This document shows positions 35,081 to 47,100 of a stretch of 64,000 nucleotides of DNA, piece after piece (position 1 is the first letter of the stretch; each line of letters opens with the position of its first letter). Origin of the DNA: Dermatemys mawii. Lineage: Eukaryota > Chordata > Testudines > Dermatemydidae. The stretch is taken from assembly GCA_007922305.1 (NCBI GenBank), contig ML677374.1, forward strand, positions 6,211,991 through 6,275,990, given 5' to 3'. A model generated the notes under the pieces. It did not search any database, had not been told where the DNA came from, and was given only the letters and a program-made list of their open reading frames with translations. The translations under genes were made by a program, and so were the position numbers.

Positions 35081-35344
35081 ACCAAAGATATTTATTCAAC
35101 CAGAATTCCTTACAAATAAAGGTTCCTGAAGAGATTCCTAAAAGGACAGTCATCTGAGTCTGGATATAAAATGCTCTCCTCTCAATTGTACGTTTCTTCA
35201 ATGTCCTGCTAGGTATGGTTGTGAGGTGCTTTCGTGCTCCTGTGACCTGAACCTCACAGTTTTGTCAACTCCAAATTTCCAAAACCATGACTCAGGGTCT
35301 CTAAAAATCACAAGACTGGCTTAAAATGATTGTTTTTAAGATCT

Positions 35345-35407
35345 ACTAATGAAAAGCACTATGCAAGTACTAGGTATTATTAATATTATTTATTTTATTT
35401 TATTATA
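35345..35407 (+). repeat. MIR 3' tail
   Basis: CTACTAATGAAAAGCACTAT, GCAAGTACTAGGTATTATTA and a TATTATTTATTTTATTTTAT tail match the sauropsid MIR 3' end 'GATGAAAAGCGCTAT...TAGGTATTATTATT'. The upstream part is missing. Confidence 0.7.
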
Positions 35408-36039
35408 TAGCTTATCATTCGTTGTGATGGGTCTTTCTGCAGACCAGACAAATCTTAAACAGCAATATTGTGCTTTGAAACTAAAGACAAGGGCTAAGAT
35501 AAATAATAATGTTGTTTAAACCTGCTATAGCTCCGCCTTTTGCTGGTGTGGCAGCGGGAACCAATTTCTTCCAGGTTCACAGATCTCTCCTGCAAGTGCA
35601 CTGATGCGTTACTGCTCTTACTGGGCCTGATGGGAATTTGTCATTGACGCCAGTGGAAACAGAATTATGTCCGCTATCAATATCCGCTATTGTTTTGTTG
35701 AGTCCCCTGTTACTGTTTTGTAGCATTATTTAGTCAGCCAGGCCTCCATTGTGGGAAGTGGCCTGGACCAACAGTTCTGACCTCATAAAACAGGATTGAA
35801 AATGCAGGCATGATTAACTCACCATAGATTTATGTGAAATTAGTATGTGTTTCAACAGTAGGGTTATAAATATCGTGTGCCCTCATCTAGCCAGTGGGGC
35901 TTTACGTAATTTCAGAAAAGCCCTCCAATGGCCGCTTTAAAATGACAAAGGAAGGAAGGAAGAGCCTAACATGGCAGATGCTGGATTAATTGCACCCACT
36001 AAATAGATAAGACAGACAAGAGTGGGAGAAAGGAAGTAA
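35408..36039. other. Non-coding, nothing recognised
   Basis: Unique-looking sequence with a short GGAAGGAAGGAAG run near 35950. No exon or named repeat. Confidence 0.5.
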
Positions 36040-36165
36040 AATTTTATAGATGGGGAAACAGAGGTGTAGATTAAGTGACTTGCCTATGATCACATTGAAG
36101 GCCAGGAACTGACCCCGGATCTCCTAAGTCCCAACCCATTGCCTTAACCACAAGACCATCCTTCC
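36040..36165 (-). repeat. MIR/CORE-SINE, reversed
   Basis: ATTTTATAGATGGGGAAACA, GAGGTGTAGATTAAGTGACT, TGCCTATGATCACATTGAAG, ACTGACCCCGGATCTCC, CTTAACCACAAGACCATCC. All reverse-MIR landmarks from the core to the head are present. Confidence 0.85.
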
Positions 36166-36776
36166 TCTCTAACTTGCAGGCAACTTATTCAACTGTAGGT
36201 CTCCTTAGGTATGGGTCTTAAACTGAATTTGGGTCTGTTGCAGTTCATCCCTCACTAAATACTTACTTATGAATCAGTAATTCCATAACCTCAGACACAT
36301 TTTCATATACTTCAGTTAATAACTAGCTATTTGAACAATAAAATAATCTGGTCATGCCAGCAGAAACCTAAGCAGATTTGGTTGTTAAAATATTTGCTGC
36401 TTAATATAGCATTTGGAGTTGGGTACAGGCCTGCCGTGCGGGGTTTCCCAGGTGCCTACATGGTTTGCCTACCGTGAGAGGATAGGTGTACTGTTTCTTT
36501 AAATGTGTAGCTGGAAGCCAGGCAGGTGAGAGGCTGGAGAATGCTCTAAGCAGAGTTCTGTAGGGAAGTTGGGGGAGAGACCCAGTGGCTTGAGGGATAA
36601 TACAGCTTTCCTCAGTCATATAAAGTTCCCTGTTCAGAGTTACAAGTAATTCTATGACAGACTTCCTTGCTGCAGAGCTGCTGTGTCTTGGTATGTTGAG
36701 ATGATGGCTCAACATAGTAGGTGACACCTCGCTAGTGGTTTGTGCTGCTACTGAGAATCATATCCACTCAGTAAAC
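36166..36776. other. Non-coding, nothing recognised
   Basis: Unique-looking sequence just upstream of the insertion at 36785. A 108-codon minus-strand frame at 36401-36727 has no domain. Confidence 0.5.
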
Positions 36777-36784
36777 CTGCTAAG

Positions 36785-36964
36785 CAGGGCTGGCTCTAGC
36801 TTTTTTGCCACCCCAAAGGGGAAAAAAAAGGGCAGCCAAATGCTGCAGAAGCAAAAAACCCAAAAGCCCAGAAAGTGCCACCCCAAGATTGGCCAGAATA
36901 CCACCCCTTATAATGTGCCTCCCCAAGCACGTGCTTTCTCCACCGGTGCTTAGAGCCGGCCCTG
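36785..36964. mobile_element. hAT-like mini-transposon with perfect 8-bp duplication
   Basis: The termini are CAGGGCTGGCTCTAG and TTAGAGCCGGCCCTG, imperfect inverted repeats with the hAT-type CAGGG...CCCTG ends. The target duplication CTGCTAAG is exact on both sides (36777-36784 and 36965-36972). The 180-bp body is purine-rich on the left and cannot encode a transposase. A truncated relative is at 25498-25611. Boundaries are certain; the superfamily follows from the 8-bp duplication and ends. Confidence 0.9.
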
Positions 36965-36972
36965 CTGCTAAG

Positions 36973-37940
36973 CATTTGAGTGTTGAAGTCATATTGGAGG
37001 CTATGAGGGACACGCTGGTGATGCATACAAGTGTGTGGTATTGGGGGATCTGAGATGGAGAAGCAGGTGGATATCCAATCAAAATGCAAAGTGCTGTTAT
37101 GGTTTCATTGTTTGTTTCTTTAGCATGACAGCTTTAATGGCTTCTGATTTTTTTTTTTAAACAATTCCTATCCCTGGATCTATGTCAATAGTAGCAACTG
37201 AGGAAGGATCTATTTTTATCTTCTCATTAACACCGTATACACTGCTCCAAGCTTATTCATGGGCAATAAAATAAATAAATAAATACAATTTCTCTTTCAC
37301 TCATGAGCACATGGTAGATGGACAAGTTCTGACTGACAGTTCTGTATACCAGTGTGACTTTTTTATTGCCTATCCCCTGAATCAGCTTTATTGCAATATA
37401 TGGGCCTTCTGGTCTATGTGAAAAGTTACAGTGGGGTTTGTTCAGAGCATTTGTTTCAGCAATTGGAATAGTCAGGATTCCATAGAGATTTGCTACTTGT
37501 GTATAATGCTGCCGTCTGAAACCCACTCCAGCAAACCTTCATATATGTGTCTCACCTGGTGGGGAGACATTAAACAGGACAATGAATCTAAGCACATGAT
37601 ATATGTGTATATATAGTGGGTGTATATTGCTTGTGATGTGTAAATATGTATCTAGGTATGTTAGTGTCATCTGAAATTGGAAGTGGCAATTTACAATGCC
37701 TTAAAACCATTTAGGACTTTAATTCTGTTAACCAGAAATGAAATCCCCTTATTATTGACCTGCTTTTTCATAGCACCCTAAGATTTGCTAAATAGCTCAA
37801 CAATTTTTTTGAAATTGTGTATGCATGTTAGTGTATATACGCACAATCTGCTTTTATATACAATCTATATAAACCAAAGAGAGTAAATATAAGTTTCCTG
37901 CACTATAAAATGTGTGAGTATATGTATATACAATTGATAA
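36973..37940. other. AT-rich non-coding sequence
   Basis: AT-rich, with an (AAAT)n tract at 37266-37285 and TATATGTGTATATATAG patches near 37601. No exon or named repeat. Confidence 0.55.
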
Positions 37941-38066
37941 GGCCCTGATATTGCAAAACTTACCCACATGCTTTATTTTAGGAACATAAGTAGTCCCATT
38001 GACTTCAATGGGACTACTCATATGAGTAAAGTTAAGCATGTGTCTAAGTATTGCAGGTCTATGCCC
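37941..38066. repeat. Foldback element with near-perfect central palindrome
   Basis: The ends GGCCCTGATATTGCAAAACT and AAGTATTGCAGGTCTATGCC are inverted relatives. At the centre, 37989-38018 is a 30-bp palindrome with 14-bp perfect arms (AGTAGTCCCATTGA / TCAATGGGACTACT) around CT. Outer arms carry CCCACATGC and GCATGTGTC. This is the best-preserved foldback of the CATGCTTAAG family in the window. Confidence 0.82.
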
Positions 38067-39463
38067 AAATTGATTTTTATTTTCATTTATTACTGTATTG
38101 TATTGATATATCTGCATGTTTGTGTGTCTGTGCTTCATGTGCATCTCTGTGCACGCAGACACAATAATTTCCCCTCTTCAGTGACTACATCTCCAACTTC
38201 TTTGATTTGTGGGTGGGGATGGAAGAGGAGTGGTCAGTAAAATCCAGACCATTACTGAAAATAATCAGGAGCAGTTGGCAACGCTGTTCCTGCATATTCG
38301 CCAAGTGCTTGGCGATTCAGCCCTTCTCCGTTTTCAGGCCAATGCGGCCGTCACTCTGAATTATTTTCAATGAGCACTTCTATATCTCATGTCAGTTCCC
38401 AGTTCGAACCCATCACCGAGTGTTGAGGCTGCGACGTGCTGTACATCTCGATGAGCTTCCCCCCACCCTTCCCCTGCTTTGCTATTAACCTTTCCTTTTA
38501 CCAGAGTTACCCCTTTGTCCTGCTGCAGTTTGCAGTGGCTGATAGAAGCAGCTGCCTGTGGCCAAACGAGCATCACATTTACATTTTCTTTCTTGAACCA
38601 AAGAGTGAGCCACAGAATTGCAGTAAATGATTTTTCCCCTCTCTCTTTCTATCCATCCCCCTTTCCACCTGCCCCTCCTTTAATGCATTGCCTGGAAATC
38701 TATTTCTTATCTAATTTTACTAGCTGGATCAACAGGGCTAAGAATGTAACCCTTTGTCATCCATGGAAATCTCTTTATCCCATAAAAATGATTAGATTTG
38801 ATGCAATTAGGATCATGAGGCGTGTGTGGGGAGTTTAAGGGGGGAAAGCCTAGGACGTTCTGCCTTGTGTCTACTGCTGTCGACTGACGCATTAACCGCC
38901 TGTGTATTAACTGCTTTACGTTTGGGCTGTGAGCAATGCATTCTTATGCCCGTTAAGACCAATGAGAAGAGAATGCACATTATGGTATGTGATATGAAAG
39001 AAGAGGATCCCTTTTCTTTGGGGTGCTCCCCCCCGGCCCCTTTCTATATTGAATCTGTGGTAGGTTTTTAAACCTGAAACAAAACCGAAACTGCTAGGTG
39101 TCAAAATACATTGACATGTAAACTGAGACCTTTTTCAGATGTTTGTTGCAGTTATACCTAACCTGGAGGATGCTGTGCTGATTATAACAACTCCATTTCC
39201 CGGCCCTCTCCAAAAGCCTGTTTGTTTATGCTGAGCTTATGTGAGGGCTAGTATCGGCTTGCATTAGAAGTGTGTGTGTTGACTTCCTTCTTACCAACTT
39301 GAGAGGAATTTTGAATCTGTTTTTATTGAATATAGTTGTGTACTTCAGCTGCATGTAGATAGAATGTTTTCCCGCAGTTTCATGACACAAACTGCAATAT
39401 ACACTGTGCATGGAAAGGGACACACAACACTCCTGGTCCCCATTCATTGTGTCCACTGTAGAC
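38067..39463. other. Non-coding unique sequence
   Basis: No recognised repeat. The interval 38690-38850 is repeat-free and AT-rich, with AAAAATGATTAGATTTGATG, and could be conserved non-coding DNA. No exon is recognised, although pyrimidine tracts occur at 38456-38480 and 38630-38680. Confidence 0.5.
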
Positions 39464-39545
39464 CAGAACCTTGGTTGGTGCAAATCAGCATTGAAGTCAA
39501 TGGAATTACACTGACTTAACATCCACTGGGGGTCTGGTTCTGTAT
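39464..39545. repeat. Foldback element, ACCAGAACC...GGTCTGGTTCTG
   Basis: The ends ACCAGAACCTTGG and GGTCTGGTTCTG are inverted relatives, and the centre is CATTGAAGTCAATGGAATTA, itself containing ATTGAAGTCAAT. Length is 82 bp. It is related in layout to 17222 and 26461. Confidence 0.6.
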
Positions 39546-39993
39546 GAGCATCAGGGGGTCTCCTCTACTCTCTGGGTGTCTTGATCCCACTAAGGACATC
39601 ATTATGTCAGAAAACAAACTAATATGTCTCTGTATTCAGTGAAAATACTCAGAGTCTGAGTACAAGTCAGTGTACATCTTACAGCCTGTATTTGCCTTCT
39701 CTTAGGTCACTAATTCTGTAGGAAATGTAGCTTTTCTTGTGCTCTTTTTGCTACAGATGTGTTCTAGTCATTACTGCTGTCTGGGAATCAGTTGTGGTAG
39801 GAGGCTGGACTTCTGGACATCTGAATATTATTCCTTACTCATTGGGTAGCCTTCCTATTCACACCTGCCAAGATCACTCATAGATAGTGCTGGGATGTGA
39901 AGATCATGCATGTATATGTCCTTAAATAGGCCTATTGCTTGCATTTGTTCTTGAATAATTGATCTAGTTCTGATTATGCAATGTGGAGAAAAG

Positions 39994-40140
39994 TTGTCTA
40001 ACCTCCCTGTGCCTCAGTTTCCTTATCTGTTAAATGGGGATAATGGTAGTTAGCTACCTTCTGCAAAGCAGTTTGAGACACTCTGACAAAAGGCCTGGCA
40101 CAAGCTGGTATGGGTGCCAAGTTTCATAATAAAATATTAT
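39994..40140 (+). repeat. MIR/CORE-SINE 3' half
   Basis: GTCTAACCTCCCTGTGCCTC, AGTTTCCTTATCTGTTAAAT, GGGGATAATGGTAGTTAG and GCAAAGCAGTTTGAGACACT match the MIR core and 3' part. The tail ends in ATAATAAAATATTATAAGG. The head upstream is not recognisable. Confidence 0.88.
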
Positions 40141-40304
40141 AAGGTTGCAAATTAATAGATTTCTCACATGTCCTAGAAAGTAGTTGACACTTTAATTAGA
40201 CCAATGGGGCTAAATAATAGCTTGGCCTTGAAGAATGTCATAAAAGCAGGACTTGTGCATGTAGACATACCTGTAAGCATGACATGGGCAACAAACTGCA
40301 GGAT

Positions 40305-40370
40305 TAGGGCCCTGATTCAAGCAAATATTCCTGTTTGGGAAGGGCATTTAAGCACATGCTTTAGTAATGA
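40305..40370. repeat. Foldback element half copy
   Basis: TTAGGGCCCTGATTCAAGCA and GGGCATTTAAGCACATGCTT follow the arm of the CATGCTTAAG family (consensus 'GGGCCCTGATTCAGCAAAGC...TTAAGCACATGCTTAA'). The second arm is lost. Confidence 0.5.
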
Positions 40371-40956
40371 AGCCGCTTGTTGGGTCAGTTACTGTGGTGT
40401 GAAAGAGAGGAGAAATTCCACTGACTTAGTGAAATAACTTCTGGTTTGCTCTGGGATAACTGGGAGGAAAATCAAACTCTCTTCTTCTTGTTTTTCCTCC
40501 TTTCCCTGATATTTAATTTCAACATTGCCCTATGTATTTAGTCTTGATCAAGCCATTATTCCTATTTGAATGCGTAGGCTGCAGAGAACGCTTTGTTAAT
40601 AGTAACATAGCTCAAGTGCCGTCTCCTATTTATTTAAATATTCTGCATTTAACTTCAGCCTGTTCCATGGCTTCAGCTCGTGTTCCTAAAATAACGTCAA
40701 TAATAATAGAGCATACTTCCCTCTCTGTCACCCGGTGCCTGCCTTGAAAATCAGCGCCTGGCAGTTAGCAGAGACCTGCTGTGTAGATGCTGTCTAATGG
40801 ACAGCTGCTGTGCACCGTTAACTTGTGAGTTGAGGCTGGCAGGGACTGTGCCCAAAGCAGCCCTGATGCTGCTGGCATGCAAAGTTCAAGGGATAGGAGG
40901 TTCCTCCTGTAAGATTCAGGGAAAGAAAGGGCTGCAGCCCCGTCTTTACGGGGATA

Positions 40957-40994
<38 letters not shown>

Positions 40995-43407
40995 GCCACT
41001 TAAGATGAGTGGGGGCGGGGGTTGAAATTCTCCTTTCCAAATTGGAGTTTCTGGGCCTTTTAAAATCCCTGTTTGTCCAGGATTTTCTACCTGGTCCATC
41101 GCCCCTGGGGGTGCTTGCATATGGATGTGTCTCGTCGATTAAGGTACAGTTGTTCTGGTGGCAGAGGAGAGCAGAGACAACTCATTTGCTTTGCTGTGAA
41201 TGGAACTAAACATCACCCTTCTCCCCCACTCTCCACCCTACAGGGGAGGGAGAAAGCTAGCAAGCTTGGCTTCTTTTCTCCATTCGCTTCTGTCTGTGTG
41301 GTACATTTTACTAGGGCTGTAGCAACACATATTCCAAATATGAGAGCCCTGGGATTTTCCTTTAAATGATGCCAGGCTTGTGCCATATTAGGTTAAGCCT
41401 ATAACAGGATCAAGTCGCCCGTTTTTTTACTGTGAACTGAAGAGAGACTTTTCTGGGATTTCCAATGGTAAATCTCTCAAATTCCTTTGAACTGATAGAT
41501 CAAAAAACTACGAGTGTGTGTTAGCACACTACTATCCAGTCAGCAACCTTGCAGTTTGACAGCAGCCCTGCTGTGTAGCCCAGCAAAGGCTTTGGATGGG
41601 AGGGGAGGGGATCAATAGCAGTATCTAGGAGCTGACATTTGTTGGCCTTGCTTTTTGCCAGAGATGCACCTACCTCCTTTTAATTAGGAGCTGGGCAGTA
41701 GCCCTTTCTGGGCAACTGTGATCTGAGGTAGCAAATGAAACCTTAGTAACTTCAGCGGTTAAAGTATATTTGCGTGTTACTGCTAAGCACAGAGTGGGCT
41801 TGGTGCCTGGCCACCACAGCACTCATGGCCATGCCCTGTGCTCTAGATAAATAAGCCAAAGTCTTTCAGGGGCCTCCCACCTCCCTTCAAAACAAGGAGT
41901 TCATGCGTCTTCGTCATTGCTCCTCCACCTCTGTGACCCTCCTTCTGAAGGGTAAAGGCCCAACCTAAAACCATCTTGGGTTCTAAATGTGTGAATCTTG
42001 GCCCTCTCTTTCCCCCACTTCCAATTGTAAGAGAATACAAATAGTGTTAAATAATATAGTTTATAACCTCAGGGCTCTTTTCAAAGATGTATAGACCAGT
42101 TGTCAACAGGCAGAGAGGTAGGGAAGGGAAGGGAAATTATAGGCTGCACAAAGGAGGAAAGTAAAAGTGAAAGCTCCATAAAAGAAAGTGGAACTATTAT
42201 GGAGCAAAATGCCAACTCATTACAAAACAGCCAAATAAGAGAGAAATACAGCTTTACCCGTAATAGCAGTTTACAAGGGAACATTGTATTGCAACATAAC
42301 GGTGGTGCTATAATTTGCTCTAACAACTCCAATTATGCCTTTTATTGATTTGGCAACACATTTAATAGGAGTAGCCACACCTCTTGTGTTACAAATCATT
42401 AAAGGTGTTGAACAGTGTAATTTTAAAATTGTCCTTCTCCTACAGATGTCAGTGTGACAGCATAATTTCCCCTGATTTCTGCTATGTAAACAGCGTGTTA
42501 CAGTAATTTCCCCCTTACAAAGCAGAAATGTTGTCAGCCTGGGTTTTTTTGTGCAGAACCATCCATTTAATATTTTCCCCCAGTCTGTTCTCCTAATTGC
42601 TCTTTTTTCTTTTTTTCTTTTTATCTGTGGAAAATAAACATGTGTTTTTTGCCATCTTCCAGAGCAACCTTAATTGCTACTTAAATCTTCAATATGCACT
42701 TAACGTTGGAGGTAAAACCCTAGTGGTGTAATTCTACTCCTCTTCACGAGTGTAGCATTTCAGGGTTGGTAAAAGCCATGTATCTCCTGGTGGCCATTTC
42801 TAGTGGTGCTTTTTGTCCAGGAGTGATCATGGTTCCAGTCCCCACTTCTTTGTAAAGCCCAGGACCTTGGAGAATTGAGAGAAGTTGGGTACGTGCCAGG
42901 GTGAAATCACGTTGGTGCAGGGGAATGGGCAGAGACCTATTTCCTCCTCAGTAAAGATCTTAAGTAGCGCACAGGCCTTTTGCAAGTTGCTCTGCACAGC
43001 AATGAGCTTCAGTGAGATCGGTTCTTTTCGGCAACTGCAACACAAGCTCTTTTTTAAGAAGAGGGTGAAGTTTGTATAGGAATGGGGTTGGACATCTAGC
43101 TCATCTGAAAGTTGATGATCGGCTCTTTTAAGAGGGCCACTGGTGTGCTCCAAAGTTGGAATTCACCCTGCACAAGGCCTGTTATGAGGCCCTAACTAAA
43201 TGGCATATAGACCTTTGTGCTAATTTCCTGCATAGAAGGTGAATTTTGCCCGGAATGAAGAGAATGGAGCTCTTGCAACTCCAGGGATAGCACCAGCATG
43301 TGACCCATCTGTGTGAGGGACAAGACAAAGAACGCACTCTTCCCCCCTTCCCCCAAGCGCATGTCAGTGGTGATGTGTGTAAATGAACTTGACAAGCTCT
43401 TTGAAAA
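40371..43407. other. Non-coding unique sequence with one TG tract
   Basis: Apart from the TG microsatellite at 40959-40993, about 3 kb holds no recognised repeat or exon. Purine-rich sequence occurs at 42110-42180 and a pyrimidine-rich tract at 42590-42620. An 82-codon frame at 42100-42348 has no domain. Confidence 0.55.
40959..40993. repeat. (TG)17 microsatellite
   Basis: Seventeen uninterrupted TG units plus one T. Open frames crossing it read Cys-Val or Thr-His repeats and are artefacts. Confidence 0.95.
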
Positions 43408-43409
43408 TA

Positions 43410-43507
43410 GGGTGACCAGACCGCAAGTGTGAAAAATTGTGACAGGGTATGGGGGGTAATAGGATCCTATATAAGAAAGATGCACAAATCGGGACATCTG
43501 GTCACCC
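43410..43507. mobile_element. Mini-transposon, GGGTGACCAGA termini, second copy
   Basis: GGGTGACCAGA and TCTGGTCACCC are exact inverted ends, identical to the copy at 11064-11173. TA precedes the left end (43408-43409) and TG follows the right, so the right target base has mutated. The body is 98 bp and shares TATATAAGAAA and AATCGGGAC with the first copy, in the same orientation for those words. Confidence 0.78.
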
Positions 43508-44096
43508 TGTTTGAAAAACAAATAGAGGCCACCAACCAAGCTTTTGGCACACTGATGTGCCATCTCACCTTGTTTGCCTGCTCTCTGGCCCCCAGGCAGC
43601 AGCAGGAGTGGTGCCTGTCTGCATTTGTCTGGCTCTGGCAAACTCTCTCATTAACAGCTGTGTGTGTGTGTGTGTGTGTGTGTGCGGGGAACCCCTCCAA
43701 CACAGGTGACATTTTTCACGCTGGAGTGAGTAAGCTGCAATATGTGTCAGGCAGCCAGGGCTTACCCCTGTCCTATCCCCATCTGCCTGCCCCAGAACAA
43801 AGCAGTGCAAACAGGCCCCGCTGGCCTGACACCAAACATGCAACCAAAGGAGGGTTGACAGCCAGGTTTGCTTAGAGGTTGTTTGCAACTTTTCACACAT
43901 GCCTAGGACGTGAGGTGCTGGACTGATCTATGGGAGGAGGCTTTCTCTTAGCCTTACTCCTCAGACAGTTTAACATAATAAAACACCCTTACAACAGGGG
44001 GAAATGATGGATTAAATAGCCCACATATGATAGCCTTCAGGGCATACGGAAACAGGAGTTATTCACATCAATGCAAATAATTTTTGTTTAATGCAG
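43508..44096. other. Non-coding with (TG)13 tract
   Basis: Contains a TG microsatellite at 43659-43684 (13 units). Otherwise no recognised repeat, exon or RNA gene. Confidence 0.6.
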
Positions 44097-44182
44097 GGTA
44101 TATGCACTGGAGGTTTGCACTAGTGCAGTGTGCACATCTGGGTGTTTGCACCAGTGCACACACAACCCAGTGTAGATATACC
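44097..44182. repeat. 86-bp foldback element
   Basis: GGTATATGCACTGG at the left and CCAGTGTAGATATACC at the right are inverted relatives closing a hairpin. Inside, GCACTAGTGC and GTGTTTGCACCAGTGCACAC repeat the GTGCA word. It resembles other 'TATGTCTACACTG' elements of reptiles (compare 25479-25494). It could be a degenerate mini-transposon. Confidence 0.6.
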
Positions 44183-47100
44183 TTTGGATTCTTCAGCATT
44201 AAAGTCAAATTGCTGTGCGCTGATTGGTGGGTTGCTTCCAAGGGCCTGAAAACATTTAAACATCTGGAAAATGTACAAGCCAGCTGGGTTTCCCCAAGCA
44301 GCAGTAATAGACAAGTAATCTACAGGTGCCTGGATAAAATCAACTTATGTAGCATTTGCCAGACAAAACCGTGTGTGATCACTATCCAAGCCCAGCAGTT
44401 GTGCATTTAACCAGAAACATTACCTTTGGACCTTAACAAAAGTTGGCTGAATAACTGTGATTGGTTGATTTTTATTGGAGTAATGTCACCTGTCTTGTCT
44501 TGTTTATAAAATTTCCACAAAAATTCTTTCAAAAAACTTTTGAGAGTAAATCCTGTTTGGAAGCTTCCAGTTAACAACATGCTCATTATTGTTTCTGTTC
44601 CATGACTAGATTGTCTCTAGAATCAGACTTCTGGCACCAATTCTCATGTTTGTGAATTCAGAATTTTCTTCCCACAAGTATTATCTAATACCTGCACAAT
44701 ATGCCCTGTTTCTGCAAATAGTCTGGCTTGTTAGCTAGGATATTGCTGGGAAACCAATGCAAAAAGGGGCTGCAAGTGAGGGGGAAATGCAAATTTATTC
44801 AAAAACTTGAATGAATATCCAAGAATGACTTTGTGTAATAACTGTCTAGCTCTTGTTTCAGCCACAGAAGATTAACCCTGAGCATTCTTAAGTGGTCAAG
44901 TGCCAGGAATGACACAGCAGCTCATCTTCATAGCCAGAGTTTGGATAGCTACGGTAAAGTCAGCCTGTATTGAAAGCTCCAGTCATGCATGTGCACTTAG
45001 AATGGTCTCGGATGGCACTGAACATCAACTAAAGAAGTTGTTTGGCCTTGTACCCCTGACTTCAAGTGCAGGCGTTGAATCAATTCCACAATCTCCTCTT
45101 AGGCCCTTTCTATCCTCCCTGCTCGACAGTTCCCTTTTACTTGAAATATTCCAGTATTTCATTCCACCTGAATTGTCTTCAGATGTGAAAGAAAAATAAG
45201 AGAATGGATCTGGATGTGTTACCAAAACCACCAAGCAGCCTTCTCTCTGAGATGGAGAAAGGAGGGAGGCAAAAGAGAACAGGGTGAGGAACTCCACTGT
45301 AATGAAGCTCAACGGATTGTGCCAAAGAGCATTGTTCAAAGCACAGCTTCAGCAGACAGAGCCTAGTCACATCCTAGGTTGTAGGATGCACAAGATGCTG
45401 GCCCTTGAGGTAAGAAGGAGGGTTGTAGCCCTTGGTTGATTAACCTCTAATGCAGTTATACTTTGAACTGAAGGGTGCATTTCCCAATGAATCCATCACT
45501 GCACTGACTAAGGAAGACTTAGTTCTACAACCATACTGGGGGCAGTCACATAAATTGCTATTAAATATATGGGCAAACCTAGTTCATACAATGCTTGTTT
45601 CCACCACCAATATATTTCCTGGTCCCTATCTAGAATGGGGTAACCCAGGCTCACCCTACCTTTACTAGCTAGACCACACAGGGAGGTTTGAATCTTCTTT
45701 GGCTTCTGACCTAATGGAGCTGCTGCTTCATGGGTCATGCTTTTATATCCAGAGATCCTGGGGTCAGGCCTCAGAGGTGACTGGATCAAGGACGTCATTA
45801 CACCTGGAACCTCCGGCAGCTCAATATGTATTAGGCCAGGAATTCAAGCTTTGAGACCCCAAAGCAATTAAGCTTCAAAACACTTCTGTGAACCTGTTTT
45901 TAGTGAAGGGGAAAAATTTGTCCAGCCAGACTATGGCAAAGCCAAAAATAGTCCCCAGTGGTAGCCTTCTGCCTTTTAGGATATTGAAGGTAAGCAAATG
46001 TTAAGGATATGTACAGACTTCTTTCAGCCTGGGCTTGAATCCTTTCCGTGAAAGGTGTCTGAACCCTTGCAGGCCCAGTAGTGCTACAGATGCGGTTGTC
46101 TCTCAGAAGGCTTGATGTTGAAAGAAAGCTGTTGGCTGGCATTCTGGGTGCACCAGAGAGGGAGAATTTGCTCTGTATGACTGGCTGAGGGGCCCAGAAC
46201 ATTCTACACTGAGAGTCCTAAGGCTTAGATGGGGTTTTAAAGGTGGTATTAAGCTTTTCTGGGGAAGAAATTTGTTTGGCTACAACTAATTATTGACATG
46301 CATTTTTCATTAGCATTATCCCATTAAATGGCTACTGAACACCCTCTGAAAAGGGAAAGGAGAAAGTCACCTCCCCTGGAGGATTTTAGAGAGAGAGGAG
46401 GGAAGGGGGAGTGGGAGCAACTCCTATTGGTATTCTGGTGCGATGGATCTGAACTGATCTTCCCAATCAATTCAGACTTAATATGAAAGCCTGCTCAAAT
46501 ATACAAATCATACGCACAGATTTCAGTGGGGTTTAGCTAGCGTGGAATATCCCTGTCCTCTCTGGATGGAAACTGTGAATTATTTTTTCCGGCTGGTTTA
46601 TCCGTCCGTCCATGATTAAAGTCATTGGAAGTGCCCAGCACCCCGTCAATGGCCAGGTTTGCTTCGTATGTGCTGGTTGTGCACAGGCTGAAAATAAATC
46701 TGGGCATTGGCTGGTGACTGTTGCGGTGGAAGCGGGGAGGCAGAAGAGCAACCTGTTCTCAGTCTGCATTTTCGTTAATGCCATCTTTCCCCTCACAGTT
46801 CATGTGGGGGCATATACAGGTGATTCCCAGGGCCTTTTAAACTGCCCTGAATGAATGGCAGCAGTCTCCAGAATGTCTATATGCTTCCAAATGGGTTGTT
46901 GAGGGGGAAAATGTCATGATGGGAGTGCTGAAGGGGCTACTTAATGGAGGCTGTTTAAAAAGGAGAGAAGGAAGGAATTTGGGAAAAATCAAAATCCCTA
47001 TTAATGTATGTTCCAAGTAGAGCTGTTTTTTGGCTTTCCCTGGTATAGAGGGGAAGTCTCCATGAAGCCCACTTGGGACCTAGCCATTCCTAATTTAGCT

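Noticed and set aside
41481..41581. CRISPR-like or other regularly spaced array
   Set aside because: No evenly spaced identical repeats occur anywhere; recurrent words in the window are dispersed transposon copies or simple repeats.
42100..42348. 82-codon polar frame rich in Ser, Glu and Lys
   Set aside because: It arises from purine-rich sequence; no start context or homologue is recognised.
43429..43875. Plus-strand open frame of 148 codons
   Set aside because: It starts inside the TA-flanked mini-transposon and crosses the (TG)13 tract, giving an artificial Val-Cys repeat.
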